DNA of 64,000 bases from Rhodococcus sp. Leaf278 (GCF_001426085.1 NZ_LMRR01000001.1:497539-561538); one strand, 5' to 3'. Positions 8,984-18,176 are shown, counted from the first letter of the stretch. Notes: generated by a model not told the origin, from the letters alone. Translations and numbers: made by a program.

Positions 8984-10000
8984 TCAGTGCACCCAGTGGG
9001 CAGCCGGCACGAGCTCGTCCGGCTGCGGGGGTGGGGGTGCGGTGCCGTCGCCGAAGGGAGAACCACCCAGTGACTCTCGCCCGTGCGGCTCCAGCCAGCC
9101 CTGTAGATCCGGGCCCTTCGGCACGATGCCCGACGGATTGATGTCGGTGTGCACCTCGTAGTAGTGCCGCTTGATGTGGTCGAAGTCCACGGTGTCGCCG
9201 AATCCTGGGGTCTGGAAGAGATCACGGGCGTAGTTCCACAGCACCGGCATCTCGGTGAGTTTGCTGCGGTTGCATTTGAAGTGGCCGTGATAGACGGGAT
9301 CGAAGCGCACCAGGGTGGTGAACAGGCGCACGTCGGCTTCGGTGATGTGGTCTCCGACGAGGTAGCGCCGTGTGGACAGTCGTTCGACGAGCCAGTCGAG
9401 GCGGGCGAACAGTGTGTCGTATGCCTTGTCGTAGGCCTCTTGTGAACCGGCGAATCCGCAGCGGTAGACACCGTTGTTGACGTCCTTGAACACCAGTTCG
9501 GCAACCTCGTCTATCTCGCTGCGCAGTGCTTCGGGGTACAGGTCGGGGGCACCGTCTCGGTGGTACTGCGTCCACTCGGTGGACAGATCCAGCGTGATCT
9601 GTGGGTAGTCGTTGGTGACTACCTCGCCGGTGGGGACGTCGACGATGGCGGGGACGGTGATGCCGCGCTCGTAGTCCGGGAACCGGGCGAAGTAGGCGTC
9701 CTGCAGCCTCTCGATTTTCAGAACCGAATCGATCCCGCCGGGCTCTTCCTGGAAGTTCCAGCTGCGAGGATCGTGAGTCGGACCCGGAATGCCCAGGGAG
9801 AGAACATCTTCGAGTCCCAGGAGTCGACGCACGATGATGGACCGATGCGCCCACGGGCAGGCGCGCGCAGCGATCAGGCGATACCGTCCCGGTTCCACCG
9901 GATAACCGTCGCGGCCGTCGGCGGTGATCCGTGACGGTATGTAGTTGGTGTCGCGCTTGAATTCCTTGCCCGGTTCCACGTATGCGGCTTCGTCGGCCAT
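8984..10000 (-). CDS. Xi-class glutathione-S-transferase-like / quinol-conjugate reductase (YqjG type)
   Basis: Thioredoxin-fold enzyme of 338 aa. The catalytic motif ACPWAHR is near residue 50, characteristic of glutathionyl-hydroquinone reductases (YqjG/ECM4). The substrate-domain motif SRKYL-like is replaced by STRRYLVGDHITEADVRLFTTLVRFDPVYHGHF near 240, and NPSGIVPKGP occurs near the end. Actinomycetes usually make mycothiol rather than glutathione, so the real thiol substrate may be a mycothiol adduct; this is inference. The ATG at 10000 has a GAGGAG 9 nt upstream. A longer in-frame start would run into the neighbouring GNAT gene and is rejected. A Pro-rich C-terminus ends in AAHWVH. Confidence 0.92.
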   Translation of the reverse strand: MADEAAYVEPGKEFKRDTNYIPSRITADGRDGYPVEPGRYRLIAARACPWAHRSIIVRRLLGLEDVLSLGIPGPTHDPRSWNFQEEPGGIDSVLKIERLQDAYFARFPDYERGITVPAIVDVPTGEVVTNDYPQITLDLSTEWTQYHRDGAPDLYPEALRSEIDEVAELVFKDVNNGVYRCGFAGSQEAYDKAYDTLFARLDWLVERLSTRRYLVGDHITEADVRLFTTLVRFDPVYHGHFKCNRSKLTEMPVLWNYARDLFQTPGFGDTVDFDHIKRHYYEVHTDINPSGIVPKGPDLQGWLEPHGRESLGGSPFGDGTAPPPPQPDELVPAAHWVH

Positions 10001-10085
10001 GCTCTCGAACTCCTCACATCGTTCTTGCTCCGGCGCAGTGGCAGGTTGTTTCGACGCTACCCAGTTCGGAGTCACCTCAACCGGG

Positions 10086-10829
10086 TCAGGCTCGAACCAC
10101 CGCTTTGTGGCACACACCGATTTCGGTGTAGCCCAGCCGCGCGGCGAGGCGTCGGGCAATGGAATTCTCGGGACGTGAGCGCCACTGCGGGATCAGGCCC
10201 TCGTCGATGGCGTCGTTGGTGGCCAGCCGGCCGACCACCTGAGCGTGACCCCGGCGGCGGTGATTCGGGTCGGTCAGTACGCGCATGTCGGCCAGAACGA
10301 TGTGCTCCTCCGAGTAGCCGGCGGAGGCGAGCGAGTGCGCCGAGTCTGCGGGCCTGCCGTCGCCCAGCAGCGTGAACCAGTTCCGCGAGACCGCTTGTCC
10401 GAACGCCTCGGCAACATCGGCATCGGCGCACTTCGCCGCCAGGTTGCGGACATGGACGGCATCGTGGGAGATCAGCGGATCGTGCACGTCGATGGAATGG
10501 CCGATGTCCGAGCCGTATGCCAGCGTGTGCGTGCCGATCTCGTATCGGTCCGAGCGGTCGCCGAGTATCGAGGACATCCAGGTCCGGTCCTCACCCGGCC
10601 TGCCGGTGACCGAGCGGGAGGTGTCGATCGCCCAGGACGGCCCTGCGATCACGGTGGTGTCGGCCAGTTGCAGCACGGTGACGTGATCCGTCGAAACGAG
10701 GTGTTCGACGCGGTCCGCGTCGGTGTTCAGGGCCGTGTCGTCCAAGCCCAGCTGCCGGCACCAGGCCAGGCGCACGATGTCGAGTTTGTGGGAGTCGAAT
10801 CGGCCGGCGTCGAAAAGTGAGAGATCCAC
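10086..10829 (-). CDS. GNAT-family N-acetyltransferase
   Basis: Acetyl-CoA dependent acyltransferase fold of 247 aa. The GNAT core lies in the C-terminal half: [23 protein letters not shown] (the RRRGHA loop binds the CoA pyrophosphate), followed by [16 protein letters not shown], the usual helix-strand after the splay. The N-terminal 120 residues (starting [14 protein letters not shown]) contain no recognised motif and probably form substrate-binding structure. The substrate is unknown. The gene is the first of the minus-strand run reaching down to 7352 and is divergent from the cold-shock gene, with 173 bp between starts. Confidence 0.88.
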   Translation of the reverse strand: MDLSLFDAGRFDSHKLDIVRLAWCRQLGLDDTALNTDADRVEHLVSTDHVTVLQLADTTVIAGPSWAIDTSRSVTGRPGEDRTWMSSILGDRSDRYEIGTHTLAYGSDIGHSIDVHDPLISHDAVHVRNLAAKCADADVAEAFGQAVSRNWFTLLGDGRPADSAHSLASAGYSEEHIVLADMRVLTDPNHRRRGHAQVVGRLATNDAIDEGLIPQWRSRPENSIARRLAARLGYTEIGVCHKAVVRA

Positions 10830-11002
10830 GCGTCGAGACTAGCCATGACGCCCGTGAGCACCGTTTCGGTTTCACCGTCCAAAAGCAATCTTTCGAACTT
10901 TTTTGCCCCCGGTGTTTCCCTCAGCGCCGATTGATGGCAGACTCGCATTTGAGATTAGAGCTTCGACGTGAAGATCTAGCTCGCTTACAGAAGGTTTACA
11001 GA

Positions 11003-11206
11003 ATGACGCAGGGCAGTGTGAAGTGGTTCAACGGCGAAAAGGGCTTCGGCTTCATCGAGCAGGATGGTGGCGGACCGGACGTTTTCGTTCATTACTCGGA
11101 GATTCAGGGTAGCGGCTTCAAGTCGCTCGACGAGGGCCAGCGCGTGGAGTTCGAGGTGGGCCAGGGTCAGAAGGGCCCCCAGGCTACCGGCGTCCGCGCC
11201 ATCTGA
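11003..11206 (+). CDS. cspA: Cold-shock protein, CspA family (67 aa)
   Basis: Single-strand nucleic-acid binding OB-fold protein acting as an RNA chaperone. Both RNA-binding motifs are present: KGFGFI (RNP1) at residues 13-18 and VFVHY (RNP2) near 28-32. It begins [14 protein letters not shown], the standard start of the family, so longer upstream in-frame starts are rejected. An AAGG ribosome site is 8 nt before the ATG. The 173-nt region between this gene and the divergent GNAT gene leaves room for a structured 5' leader, which is common in cold-shock mRNAs. A strong hairpin at 11280-11319 closes the transcript. Confidence 0.96.
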   Translation: MTQGSVKWFNGEKGFGFIEQDGGGPDVFVHYSEIQGSGFKSLDEGQRVEFEVGQGQKGPQATGVRAI

Positions 11207-11279
11207 TTCAAGCTTCGTAACCCGATTTCTCCTGGCGGAGTGACCTTCTCGAAGTAATCACCGCCAGAAACTCGGTGAC

Positions 11280-11319
11280 AAGGCCGGATACACGGAAGAT
11301 ATTCCGAGTATCCGGCCTT
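11280..11319 (+). terminator. Long hairpin downstream of the cold-shock gene
   Basis: Perfect 12-bp arms (AAGGCCGGATAC and its complement) surround a second nested inverted repeat, CGGAA...TTCCG. It lies 73 bp after the cspA stop. The arms are GC-rich and end in a TT-containing arm. A weaker inverted repeat, CTGGCGG...CCGCCAG, lies just upstream around 11232-11268. Confidence 0.75.
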
Positions 11320-11466
11320 CGTCTGTTCGAACGGGACATCGACGGCGGTCGGTGTCCCTTCTGTGTTTGATTGGCACGGTGTTCGATCGGCAATGTTGTG
11401 GCTTTTGTCCGTTTCAGCCCAGGTCAGAGCTTTGTCGGGGTTGTCATCCACTGAACCATGACGTTA

Positions 11467-11482
11467 TATTCCAACTGGAATA
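11467..11482. promoter_or_regulatory. Palindromic operator candidate upstream of padR
   Basis: The perfect inverted repeat TATTCCAACTGGAATA (7-bp arms, 2-bp spacer) lies 35 bp before the padR ATG. The AT content is well above the neighbourhood. The position and dyad symmetry fit autoregulation by the PadR protein; the assignment to PadR is inferred from position only. Confidence 0.65.
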
Positions 11483-11517
11483 ATTCGGCTGGGATATCGA
11501 GATGGGGGTGAGGTTCG

Positions 11518-12165
11518 ATGCGTAGGGAGGCAGTGAACCCGCTGGCGGTCTCGGTCCTCGCCCTGCTCTCGGAGGGGTCGATGCATCCCTACGAGATGTA
11601 TCAGCTCCTTCTCGAGCGCAAAGAGGACCGGATCGTCAAGATCCGCCCCGGATCGCTCTATCACGCCGTTGCTCGACTCCACGGGCAGGAATTGATCGCC
11701 GAGGTCGGAACCGACCGCGGGGGTAACCGTCCCGAACGCACCACTTACGAGATCACGCCCGCTGGCAGGCGTGTTCTGGTCGACCGGCTTGCCGAGATTC
11801 TTGGTTCCCCGGTCCGCGAATATCCACAGTTCACCCTCGGCCTGTCCGAGATGCACAACCTACCGGCATCCGAAGCGATCGCGCTGCTCAGTGCTCGCAC
11901 CGAAGACCTGGCTCGGGAGATCGAGGAACTTTCCGGATTTCAACAGCTCGCACAGCAACGCAAGGTATCCGAAATCTACTGGGCTGGAATCGATTACACC
12001 TACCACATGCTCGTCGCCGAAGTGAAGTGGTTGACGAGCTACATCGCTCGCGTCGACAGCGGCGAGCTCGAGTGGCCGCATGCCATATCTGCACAGCACA
12101 CCGCTCTGACCGATCCGCACCGACCACACGATCCCGACGCCTCGGGACCAGGGAGAACGCAATGA
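11518..12165 (+). CDS. PadR-family transcriptional regulator
   Basis: Winged-helix repressor of 215 aa. The N-terminal PadR domain runs over residues 5-90: NPLAVSVLALLSEGSMHPYEMYQLL, then RPGSLYHAVARLHGQELIAEVG and TTYEITPAGRRVL. The C-terminal helical region, about 100-195 (Vir_act_alpha_C-like), supplies dimerisation. It ends in an Asp/Pro-rich tail. The gene overlaps the downstream MFS exporter gene by four bases (ATGA), so regulator and pump are translationally coupled. A palindrome at 11467-11482 is the likely operator, and the pump substrate or a related phenolic compound the likely inducer. Inducer identity is not readable from the sequence. Confidence 0.93.
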   Translation: MRREAVNPLAVSVLALLSEGSMHPYEMYQLLLERKEDRIVKIRPGSLYHAVARLHGQELIAEVGTDRGGNRPERTTYEITPAGRRVLVDRLAEILGSPVREYPQFTLGLSEMHNLPASEAIALLSARTEDLAREIEELSGFQQLAQQRKVSEIYWAGIDYTYHMLVAEVKWLTSYIARVDSGELEWPHAISAQHTALTDPHRPHDPDASGPGRTQ

Positions 12166-13616
12166 ACACCGTCGAGACCGTCCCAGTCCAACAGGAAATC
12201 AAACCGTGGCCCGCTCTGTGGGCGCTGTGCCTCGGGTTCTTCATGATTCTGGTGGACACCACCATCGTCGCCGTCGCTCAGCCCGCGATTCTCGCCGGAC
12301 TGAACACGGACATCAACAACGTCATCTGGGTCACCAGCGCGTACCTCCTGGCCTATGCCGTTCCACTGCTGGTCACGGGTCGGATGGGGGACAAGTTCGG
12401 CCCGAAGAACCTCTACATCGCCGGCCTCGTGCTCTTCACCCTTGCGTCCGTGTGGTGCGGACTGTCGGGATCGATCGAGATGCTCATCGCGGCGCGCGCG
12501 GTTCAGGGTCTCGGCGCGGCGATGATCACCCCGCAGACGATGGCCGTGATCACTCGTGTGTTTCCGGCGGAGAAGCGCGGAACTGCGATGGGAGCATGGG
12601 GCGCTGTCGCAGGCGTCGCGACGCTCGTCGGGCCGATTCTCGGCGGCGTGCTGGTCGACTCGCTCGGCTGGGAGTGGATCTTCTTCATCAACGTGCCGGT
12701 CGGAATTGTCGCAATTGCGTTGGCGCTGAAGTTCGTTCCGGTGTTGCCGACTCACGATCACAAGTTCGATCTGCTGGGCGTTGCGCTCAGTGCCGTCGGA
12801 CTCTTCTGCATCGTCTTCGGCATTCAGGAAGGTCAGAAGTACGACTGGGGTACCGGTGTCTGGATCCTCATCGGTGTGGGGTTGCTCGTCTTCGCGGGGT
12901 TCGTCTACTGGCAGTCCGTGAACAAGAACGAGCCGCTGGTGCCGTTGGCGCTGTTCCGCGACCGTAACTTCTCGTTGTCCAACGTCGGTATTGCAGCCAT
13001 GGGCTTCGCGATGTCCGGCATGATGCTGCCGATCATGTTCTACGCGCAGAGTGTCACCGGTTTGACGCCTACCCGGTCGGCGTTGCTGTTCGTGCCGATG
13101 GCGCTGCTCACCGGAATCCTCGCGCCGAATGTCGGCAAGCTGGTCGACAAGACGCATCCCCGCTACATCGCCGGTTCGGGGCTGTTCATCCTCGCGGCCG
13201 CGCTGCTGTGGTTCGCGTACGAGATGACGCCCACCACCGCAATCTGGAAGCTGCTGCTCCCGGTCGCGGCTATGGGCGTGGCAAACGCGTTGATCTGGTC
13301 TCCGTTGGCGGCCACGGCAACCCGCAATCTGCCGATGAGTCAGGCGGGCGCGGGATCGGGTATCTACAACACCACCCGAATGATCGGGTCGGTTCTCGGT
13401 AGTGCCGGCATCGGCGCGCTCATCCAGTCGCGGCTGGCCGCTGAGCTACCTACCGATGGATCTGCCACGGGGGCAAATGAATTCGCGGGTCGCGTACCGG
13501 AGATGCTGCGCGACGGATTCACCACCGCCATGGCGCAGTCGTTGATTCTGCCCGCCGCCGTATTGATCGTCGGCATGATTGCGGTCTGCTTCTACGCCCG
13601 GCCCGCGTTCAAGTAG
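12162..13616 (+). CDS. MFS drug exporter, DHA2 (EmrB/QacA) type
   Basis: Proton-coupled efflux pump of 484 aa with about 14 predicted membrane segments. Motif A variant GRMGDKFGPKN is near residue 70. DHA2 motif C-like GAVAGVATLVGPILGGVL is near 145-165, followed by GWEWIFFINVPVGI. It starts MNTVETVPVQQEIKPWPALWALCLGFFMILVDTTIV, with the family D1 signature in TM1. A GGGAGA ribosome site precedes the ATG. It overlaps padR by ATGA, and the pair is very probably an inducible resistance operon. The substrate is unknown. Confidence 0.94.
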   Translation: MNTVETVPVQQEIKPWPALWALCLGFFMILVDTTIVAVAQPAILAGLNTDINNVIWVTSAYLLAYAVPLLVTGRMGDKFGPKNLYIAGLVLFTLASVWCGLSGSIEMLIAARAVQGLGAAMITPQTMAVITRVFPAEKRGTAMGAWGAVAGVATLVGPILGGVLVDSLGWEWIFFINVPVGIVAIALALKFVPVLPTHDHKFDLLGVALSAVGLFCIVFGIQEGQKYDWGTGVWILIGVGLLVFAGFVYWQSVNKNEPLVPLALFRDRNFSLSNVGIAAMGFAMSGMMLPIMFYAQSVTGLTPTRSALLFVPMALLTGILAPNVGKLVDKTHPRYIAGSGLFILAAALLWFAYEMTPTTAIWKLLLPVAAMGVANALIWSPLAATATRNLPMSQAGAGSGIYNTTRMIGSVLGSAGIGALIQSRLAAELPTDGSATGANEFAGRVPEMLRDGFTTAMAQSLILPAAVLIVGMIAVCFYARPAFK

Positions 13617-13711
13617 CCATGTGAACGGAACTTCGTAGCCCACTACGAAGCCGGAGTGGAGCCTGCGGAACGACCGCAGGCTCCGCGTGCACATGCGGCG
13701 AAGCCGCTCTA
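13614..13711. repeat. Palindromic intergenic element, copy A (includes terminator hairpins)
   Basis: This spans the whole gap between the convergent MFS and acyl-CoA dehydrogenase genes. Inside are the core inverted repeat CTTCGTAG / CTACGAAG (13631-13650) with a CCCA loop and a perfect 11-bp hairpin at 13658-13684 (arm GGAGCCTGCGG). A terminal GCGGCGAAGCCGC mini-hairpin abuts the acyl-CoA dehydrogenase stop. Read from that stop, the edge is TAGAGCGGCTTCGCCGC, identical to the edges of copies at 29733 and 33410. It probably acts as a bidirectional terminator. The 13658 hairpin overlaps a second repeat family (see 19681-19738). Confidence 0.8.
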
Positions 13712-14854
13712 CAGCCCCAGATCCCGGCCGATCAGCTCCTTCATGATTTCGTTCGAGCCGGCCCAGATCTTCGTCACGCGAGCGTCTTTCCAGGCGCGGG
13801 CGGCGCGGTATTCGTTCATGAATCCGTAGCCGCCGTGCAGCTGGACGCAGTGGTCGAGGATCTCGTTCTGCACCTGCGAGCTCCACCACTTCGCCTTGGC
13901 TGCATCGATGGCGGTCAGTTCACCGACGCCGTGCGCGGCGATGCAGTTGTCGATGTACGCCTGTGCCACATCGAGTTTCGTGACCAGTTCGGCGAACAGG
14001 AACTTGTTCCACTGCAGCGAGCCGATCTGCTGGCCGAAGGCCTTGCGGTCCTTGGCGTACTGCAGCGTCTCCTCGAGAATGGGGCGCACGTGTCCGAGGT
14101 TGGCCACCGAGCAGCTGATGCGTTCCTGGGGGAGCAGCTGCATCATGTGGATGAAGCCGCCGTCGAATTCGCCGATCATGTTCGAGCTCGGGACACGCAC
14201 GTTCTCGAAGAACAGTTCGGCGGTGTCGGATTCGGGCTGCCCGACCTTGTCGAGTTTGCGGCCGCGGGAGAACCCTTCGGTGCCGTTCTCGACGGCGAAG
14301 AGCGTGATGCCCTTGGCCTTCTTCTCCGGCGTCGTGCGGGTGGCGACGATGACGAGATCGGCGGAGTTGCCGTTGGTGATGAACGTCTTGGATCCGTTGA
14401 TGATGTAGTCGTCGCCGTCCTTGACGGCGGTGGTCTTCAGGGCGGCAAGGTCAGAGCCGCCGGACGGCTCCGTCATGGCGATCGCCGTGAGGATCTCGCC
14501 ACTGCAGAAACCGGGCAGCCAGCGCTTCTTCTGCTCCTCGGTGGTGAGCTTGACGAGGTACGGAGCGACGATGTCCACGTGAATACCGAAGCACGACGCC
14601 ACCGCGGCACTCGAGCGGGCGAGTTCCTCGGCGAGGACGGCGTTGAATCGGTAGTCCTCTGCCCCGCTTCCGCCGTATTCCTCCGGTACTTCGAGGCCGA
14701 GGAAGCCGTTGCGTCCCGCTTCGAGCCAGATCTCGCGGTCGATGTACCGCTGTTCGACGAGCTTCTCCTCGACCGGGGTGATGGTTCGGGTGACGAACTC
14801 GCGCACCGATGCACGGAAGTCCTCGTGATCGGCCTCGAACAGGCTGCGCTTCAT
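13709..14854 (-). CDS. Acyl-CoA dehydrogenase
   Basis: FAD-dependent acyl-CoA dehydrogenase (381 aa, full family length) for the first step of beta-oxidation or branched-chain amino-acid breakdown. Signatures are AIAMTEPSGGSDLAAL near 125-140, GSKTFITNG near 158, the QERISCSVANLGHVRPILEETLQYAKDRKAFG block near 243-275 and the C-terminal QLHGGYGFMNEYRAARAWKDARVTKIWAGSNEIMKELIGRDL. The catalytic base is expected at the Glu of the GFMNEY segment by family alignment. The ATG has GAGAGGAAC upstream. It is divergent from the crotonase-family gene, with 89 bp between starts. Confidence 0.95.
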   Translation of the reverse strand: MKRSLFEADHEDFRASVREFVTRTITPVEEKLVEQRYIDREIWLEAGRNGFLGLEVPEEYGGSGAEDYRFNAVLAEELARSSAAVASCFGIHVDIVAPYLVKLTTEEQKKRWLPGFCSGEILTAIAMTEPSGGSDLAALKTTAVKDGDDYIINGSKTFITNGNSADLVIVATRTTPEKKAKGITLFAVENGTEGFSRGRKLDKVGQPESDTAELFFENVRVPSSNMIGEFDGGFIHMMQLLPQERISCSVANLGHVRPILEETLQYAKDRKAFGQQIGSLQWNKFLFAELVTKLDVAQAYIDNCIAAHGVGELTAIDAAKAKWWSSQVQNEILDHCVQLHGGYGFMNEYRAARAWKDARVTKIWAGSNEIMKELIGRDLGL

Positions 14855-14943
14855 GTATGTGTTCCTCTCGGTAACGGTGACTTATCTGCGCACAATACTC
14901 GCTGGTAACAACCGTCCGAGACGGGTGTGGCACTATGCGAACC

Positions 14944-15735
14944 ATGGCTGACGCACCCACTTCGCTCGTTCGATCCACCACAGATGCCGGCGCAGAGATC
15001 GCTGTCCTCACCTTCGATCACGGTCCGCTCAACCTTTTCGATCAGGCGATGTTCGACGCGGTGGCCGCGAACGTCGCCGACCTCGTCGCGCGACCGCCGC
15101 GTGCGGTACTGCTGCGCGCCGAGGGCAAGGTGAACTCGGCAGGCGTCGACGTGCACGTGTTCGAGGGCCTGTCCGCCGCACAGGGTGCCGATCTGTGGCG
15201 TGGTCTGTTCGCCGACATCGCGCATCCACTCGAGGCGCTGCCCTGCCCGGTGATCTATGCCGCGCACGGTCTGACCCTCACTGCGGCATTCGAGATCTCG
15301 TTGGCCTGCGACATCATTCTGGCCGGACCGAAGGCGAAATTCGGTCTGGTCGAGACCGTCGTCGGTCTGACGCCGTCGATGGGTGGGCCGCAGCGTCTGG
15401 CCGAGCGAGCCGGTTCGGGTCGGGCCCGAGAACTCGTCATGACCGGAGATCTCTACGACGCCCAAACGTTGAAGGAGTGGGGCGTGGTCAACCAGGTTCA
15501 CGAGGATGTCGACGCCGCGGCACTCGCGCTGACGCATCGTCTGGCCGACGGCCCCACCGTCGCGCACGCGGCGACGAAACAGATTGTGGCTCCCTGGCGT
15601 TCGGGCGGCGTGGCGCACGCGGACGAGATCACGTCGGAGGTGTCGGGTGCGTTGTTCGAGACCGACGATCTGCGGGGTGCGGTGCAGAGCTTCCTCGAGG
15701 TCGGTCCGGGTAAGGCGACGTACACCGGCAAGTAG
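14944..15735 (+). CDS. Enoyl-CoA hydratase/isomerase family protein
   Basis: Crotonase-fold acyl-CoA enzyme of 263 aa. The first oxyanion-hole segment is LRAEGKVNSAGVDVHVF near residue 60. The second is YAAHGLTLTAAFEISLACDIILAG near 105, and KFGLVETVVGLTPSMGGPQRL follows near 135. In canonical hydratases the second segment is G(G)GxEL; here Thr-Ala replaces the Gly pair before Phe-Glu, so the exact reaction (hydration, isomerisation or other) is open. An in-frame ATG nine bases upstream (14935) is equally possible. The gene is divergent from the acyl-CoA dehydrogenase gene and 10 bp before the deaminase gene. Confidence 0.9.
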   Translation: MADAPTSLVRSTTDAGAEIAVLTFDHGPLNLFDQAMFDAVAANVADLVARPPRAVLLRAEGKVNSAGVDVHVFEGLSAAQGADLWRGLFADIAHPLEALPCPVIYAAHGLTLTAAFEISLACDIILAGPKAKFGLVETVVGLTPSMGGPQRLAERAGSGRARELVMTGDLYDAQTLKEWGVVNQVHEDVDAAALALTHRLADGPTVAHAATKQIVAPWRSGGVAHADEITSEVSGALFETDDLRGAVQSFLEVGPGKATYTGK

Positions 15736-15745
15736 CATCGGATGA

Positions 15746-16687
15746 GTGAGTAACGATCAACTGGCCGAACTGCACCTGCACATCGAAGGGTCGCTCGAGC
15801 CTCCGCTGATCTTCGATCTTGCCGAGCGCAACGCAATCACGCTGCCGTACAAGGATATCGACGAACTGCAGGCGAAGTACGAGTTCACCGACCTGCAGTC
15901 CTTTCTGGACCTGTACTACGCGAACATGTCCGTGTTGCGCACGGCCGAGGATTTCGGAGATCTGGCGCGCGCGTACTTCCGCCGCACCGCGCAGGCCGGG
16001 GTGACGCATGCGGAGATCTTCTTCGATCCGCAGGCGCACACCGAGCGCGGCGTGCCGCTCGCGGCCGTCGTCGAGGGATTGGCCGACGCGTGCGCCACCA
16101 GTGAGCGTGAATTCGGCGTCACCAGTGGCTTGATCGCGTCGATCCTGCGCGACAAGCCGGTGCTCCACGCCAATCAGCTGCTCGACGACCTGTTGGCGAT
16201 GAAAGCGCCGATCATCGGTCTCGGTCTCGACTCCGCCGAGGTCGGCTACCCGCCGTCGCTGTTCGTCGACGTGTTCGCCAAGGCGCGCGCCGAGGGTTTG
16301 CATGTCGTCGCCCACGCCGGTGAGGAAGGCCCGCCCGACTACATCTGGCAGGCGCTGGATCTGCTGAAGGTCGAGCGCATCGATCACGGCGTGCGGTGCC
16401 TGGAAGACGAGGCGTTGGTGAATCGGCTTGTCGAGGAACAGATTCCGCTCACCGTGTGCCCGCTGTCCAATGTCCGGCTCAAGGTGATCGACAACGTCGG
16501 GCAACTGCCGTTGCGGCAGATGCTCGAGCGCGGCCTGTCCGTGTCGATCAATTCCGACGATCCGGCCTACTTCGGTGGCTACGTCGACGACAACTTCGCT
16601 GCCCTCGAAGCGGGAATGGGCCTCACCTCGGCTGAGCGAAAGCAGTTGGCCGAGAACTCGATTCGCGCGAGCTTCCCAGCTACCTAG
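15746..16687 (+). CDS. add: Adenosine/adenine deaminase family protein
   Basis: Zinc-dependent purine deaminase of 313 aa in the purine salvage pathway. Metal and catalytic motifs are visible: HLHIEGSLEP at residues 10-19, VVAHAGEEGPP near 188, RIDHGVRCLED near 210, PLTVCPLSNVRL near 233 and SINSDDPAYFGGY near 262. The segment GLGLDSAEVGYPPSLF resembles adenine deaminase (Aah1-like) rather than strict adenosine deaminases, so adenine may be the real substrate. The start is GTG, 10 bp after the crotonase gene stop. It converges on the molybdenum oxidoreductase gene with a single base between stops. Confidence 0.92.
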   Translation: MSNDQLAELHLHIEGSLEPPLIFDLAERNAITLPYKDIDELQAKYEFTDLQSFLDLYYANMSVLRTAEDFGDLARAYFRRTAQAGVTHAEIFFDPQAHTERGVPLAAVVEGLADACATSEREFGVTSGLIASILRDKPVLHANQLLDDLLAMKAPIIGLGLDSAEVGYPPSLFVDVFAKARAEGLHVVAHAGEEGPPDYIWQALDLLKVERIDHGVRCLEDEALVNRLVEEQIPLTVCPLSNVRLKVIDNVGQLPLRQMLERGLSVSINSDDPAYFGGYVDDNFAALEAGMGLTSAERKQLAENSIRASFPAT

Positions 16688-16688
16688 A

Positions 16689-18176
16689 TCAGTTGGCCGT
16701 CACCGAGATCTTCGGGTAGCCGGTCGCTCCGTCGGGAACGGTATCGGCGGTCTTGTTGGTCTGCAGCTCTCCGGCGGAGTTGGTGGCGCGGGCACGGATC
16801 GCATGCTGGCCGGCAGGCAGGTCGAGTTCGACGCTCCATTGCCGCCACGTGTCCTTGGAGTACTCCTCCGAGAGCGTGGCCGGCACCCAGTTGCCTTCGT
16901 CCACTTGCACTTCGACGCCCTGGATGCCGGTGTGCTGATCCCAGGCCACCCCTGCGATCACCGACTTCCCGGCAGGCATGGAGCTGCCCGATCTCGGGGT
17001 GTCGATCCGGGAGGCCGTCTTGATCGGTCCGAGTGCGCCCCATCCGCGGTCGGTCCAATATGCCGTCACTCTGTCGAATCGGGTGATCTCGATGTCGGTG
17101 ACCCACTTGGTCGCCGAGACGTAGCCGTACAGGCCTGGAACGACGAGCCGCGCCGGGTAGCCGTGCTCGACGGGCAGCGGTGCGCCGTTCATTCCCACCG
17201 CCAGTAAGGCGTCGCGGCCGTCGAGCAGAACCTCCAGTGGGGTGCCCGCGGTGAAGGCGTCGCTGCTGGACGACAGAGCCATGTCGGCGTCCGGGGAGAT
17301 GCCTGCTTCTTCGAGAATGTCCTTGAGCGGGTAGCCGATCCACGTTGCATTGCCCACGAGGTCGCCGCCGACGATATTCGACACACAGGTCAGGGTGACC
17401 GTCTTTTCGACGGCCTGGCGCTGCGCCAAATCGGCGAACGTCAGCTCGATCTCGCGGTCGACCATGCCGTGGATACGCAGCGACCACGTATCCGACGCCA
17501 CCCGCGGCACGACCAACGCGGTGTCGATGCGGTAGAAGTCCTCGTTCGGGGTGATGTACGACGCGAGGCCGTCGATCTGCAGGTCCGCGCCGGCCGGTAT
17601 CGGCGGTTGCGGCGTGGGCGTCGGAAGCATGAAGCCTAGGCGATCGGCGGTGACGGCCCGCGCCGAGGTGAGCATCCGTCCGGCCGTCCCAGCGACGACG
17701 CCCAATACTGCGGCACCGGCGGCGAGGGTAAGGAAACTGCGACGGTTCATCCCCTCGGTTGCCGGGGCGGCGGCTCCGATCAGGGCGTGCAACACGACGA
17801 TGCCGACGATGACGCCACCGATGGTCGGCACTGCGTAGAAGGCCGTGGCGTCGGGTCGCGTCACGGCTGCGAGTACGCCGAGCACGCCCAGTGCCGCGAA
17901 CACGACGGCACCGATCGGTTTGCGGGCGATCCCGGCCGCGGCGGCGATAGCGGCGATCACGACGGCCATGCCGATGAACAGGGCGAGCTTGTCGGAGGTG
18001 CCGAACGTATCGATGGCCCATTCACGGACCGGGGCCGGACTGTTGTCGACGGCCGAGGACCCGACGGCGGTCAGTGGCGACGAGTTCGGTCCGATCGGGA
18101 CGGCGATCAATTGGCCGACACCGAGGACGACTCCGGCGGCGATGATGCCGGACAGCGCGCGTTTTCCTGTGCTCAC
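16689..18176 (-). CDS. Membrane-anchored molybdopterin-dependent oxidoreductase, sulfite-oxidase superfamily
   Basis: Protein of 495 aa. The N-terminal 150 residues hold about four hydrophobic helices. An internal MNRRSFLTLAAGAAVLGVVAG segment with a paired-Arg motif follows. The molybdopterin-binding domain (about 195-370) contains ITPNEDFYRIDTAL and KTVTLTCVSNIVGGDLVGNATW, whose Cys is the expected Mo ligand. The C-terminal Ig-like dimerisation domain (about 380-495) includes GVAWDQHTGIQGVEVQVDEGNWVPA. The substrate is unknown; related actinobacterial proteins are only annotated as SUOX/YedY-like. I chose GTG 18176 because GGAG lies just ahead; an in-frame GTG at 18227 would add 17 residues without a ribosome site. 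Confidence 0.88.
   Translation of the reverse strand: MSTGKRALSGIIAAGVVLGVGQLIAVPIGPNSSPLTAVGSSAVDNSPAPVREWAIDTFGTSDKLALFIGMAVVIAAIAAAAGIARKPIGAVVFAALGVLGVLAAVTRPDATAFYAVPTIGGVIVGIVVLHALIGAAAPATEGMNRRSFLTLAAGAAVLGVVAGTAGRMLTSARAVTADRLGFMLPTPTPQPPIPAGADLQIDGLASYITPNEDFYRIDTALVVPRVASDTWSLRIHGMVDREIELTFADLAQRQAVEKTVTLTCVSNIVGGDLVGNATWIGYPLKDILEEAGISPDADMALSSSSDAFTAGTPLEVLLDGRDALLAVGMNGAPLPVEHGYPARLVVPGLYGYVSATKWVTDIEITRFDRVTAYWTDRGWGALGPIKTASRIDTPRSGSSMPAGKSVIAGVAWDQHTGIQGVEVQVDEGNWVPATLSEEYSKDTWRQWSVELDLPAGQHAIRARATNSAGELQTNKTADTVPDGATGYPKISVTAN

Noticed and set aside
11167..11451. 94-codon minus-strand frame downstream of the cold-shock gene
   Set aside because: Runs antisense through the terminator hairpin and the cspA 3' end; no family resemblance.
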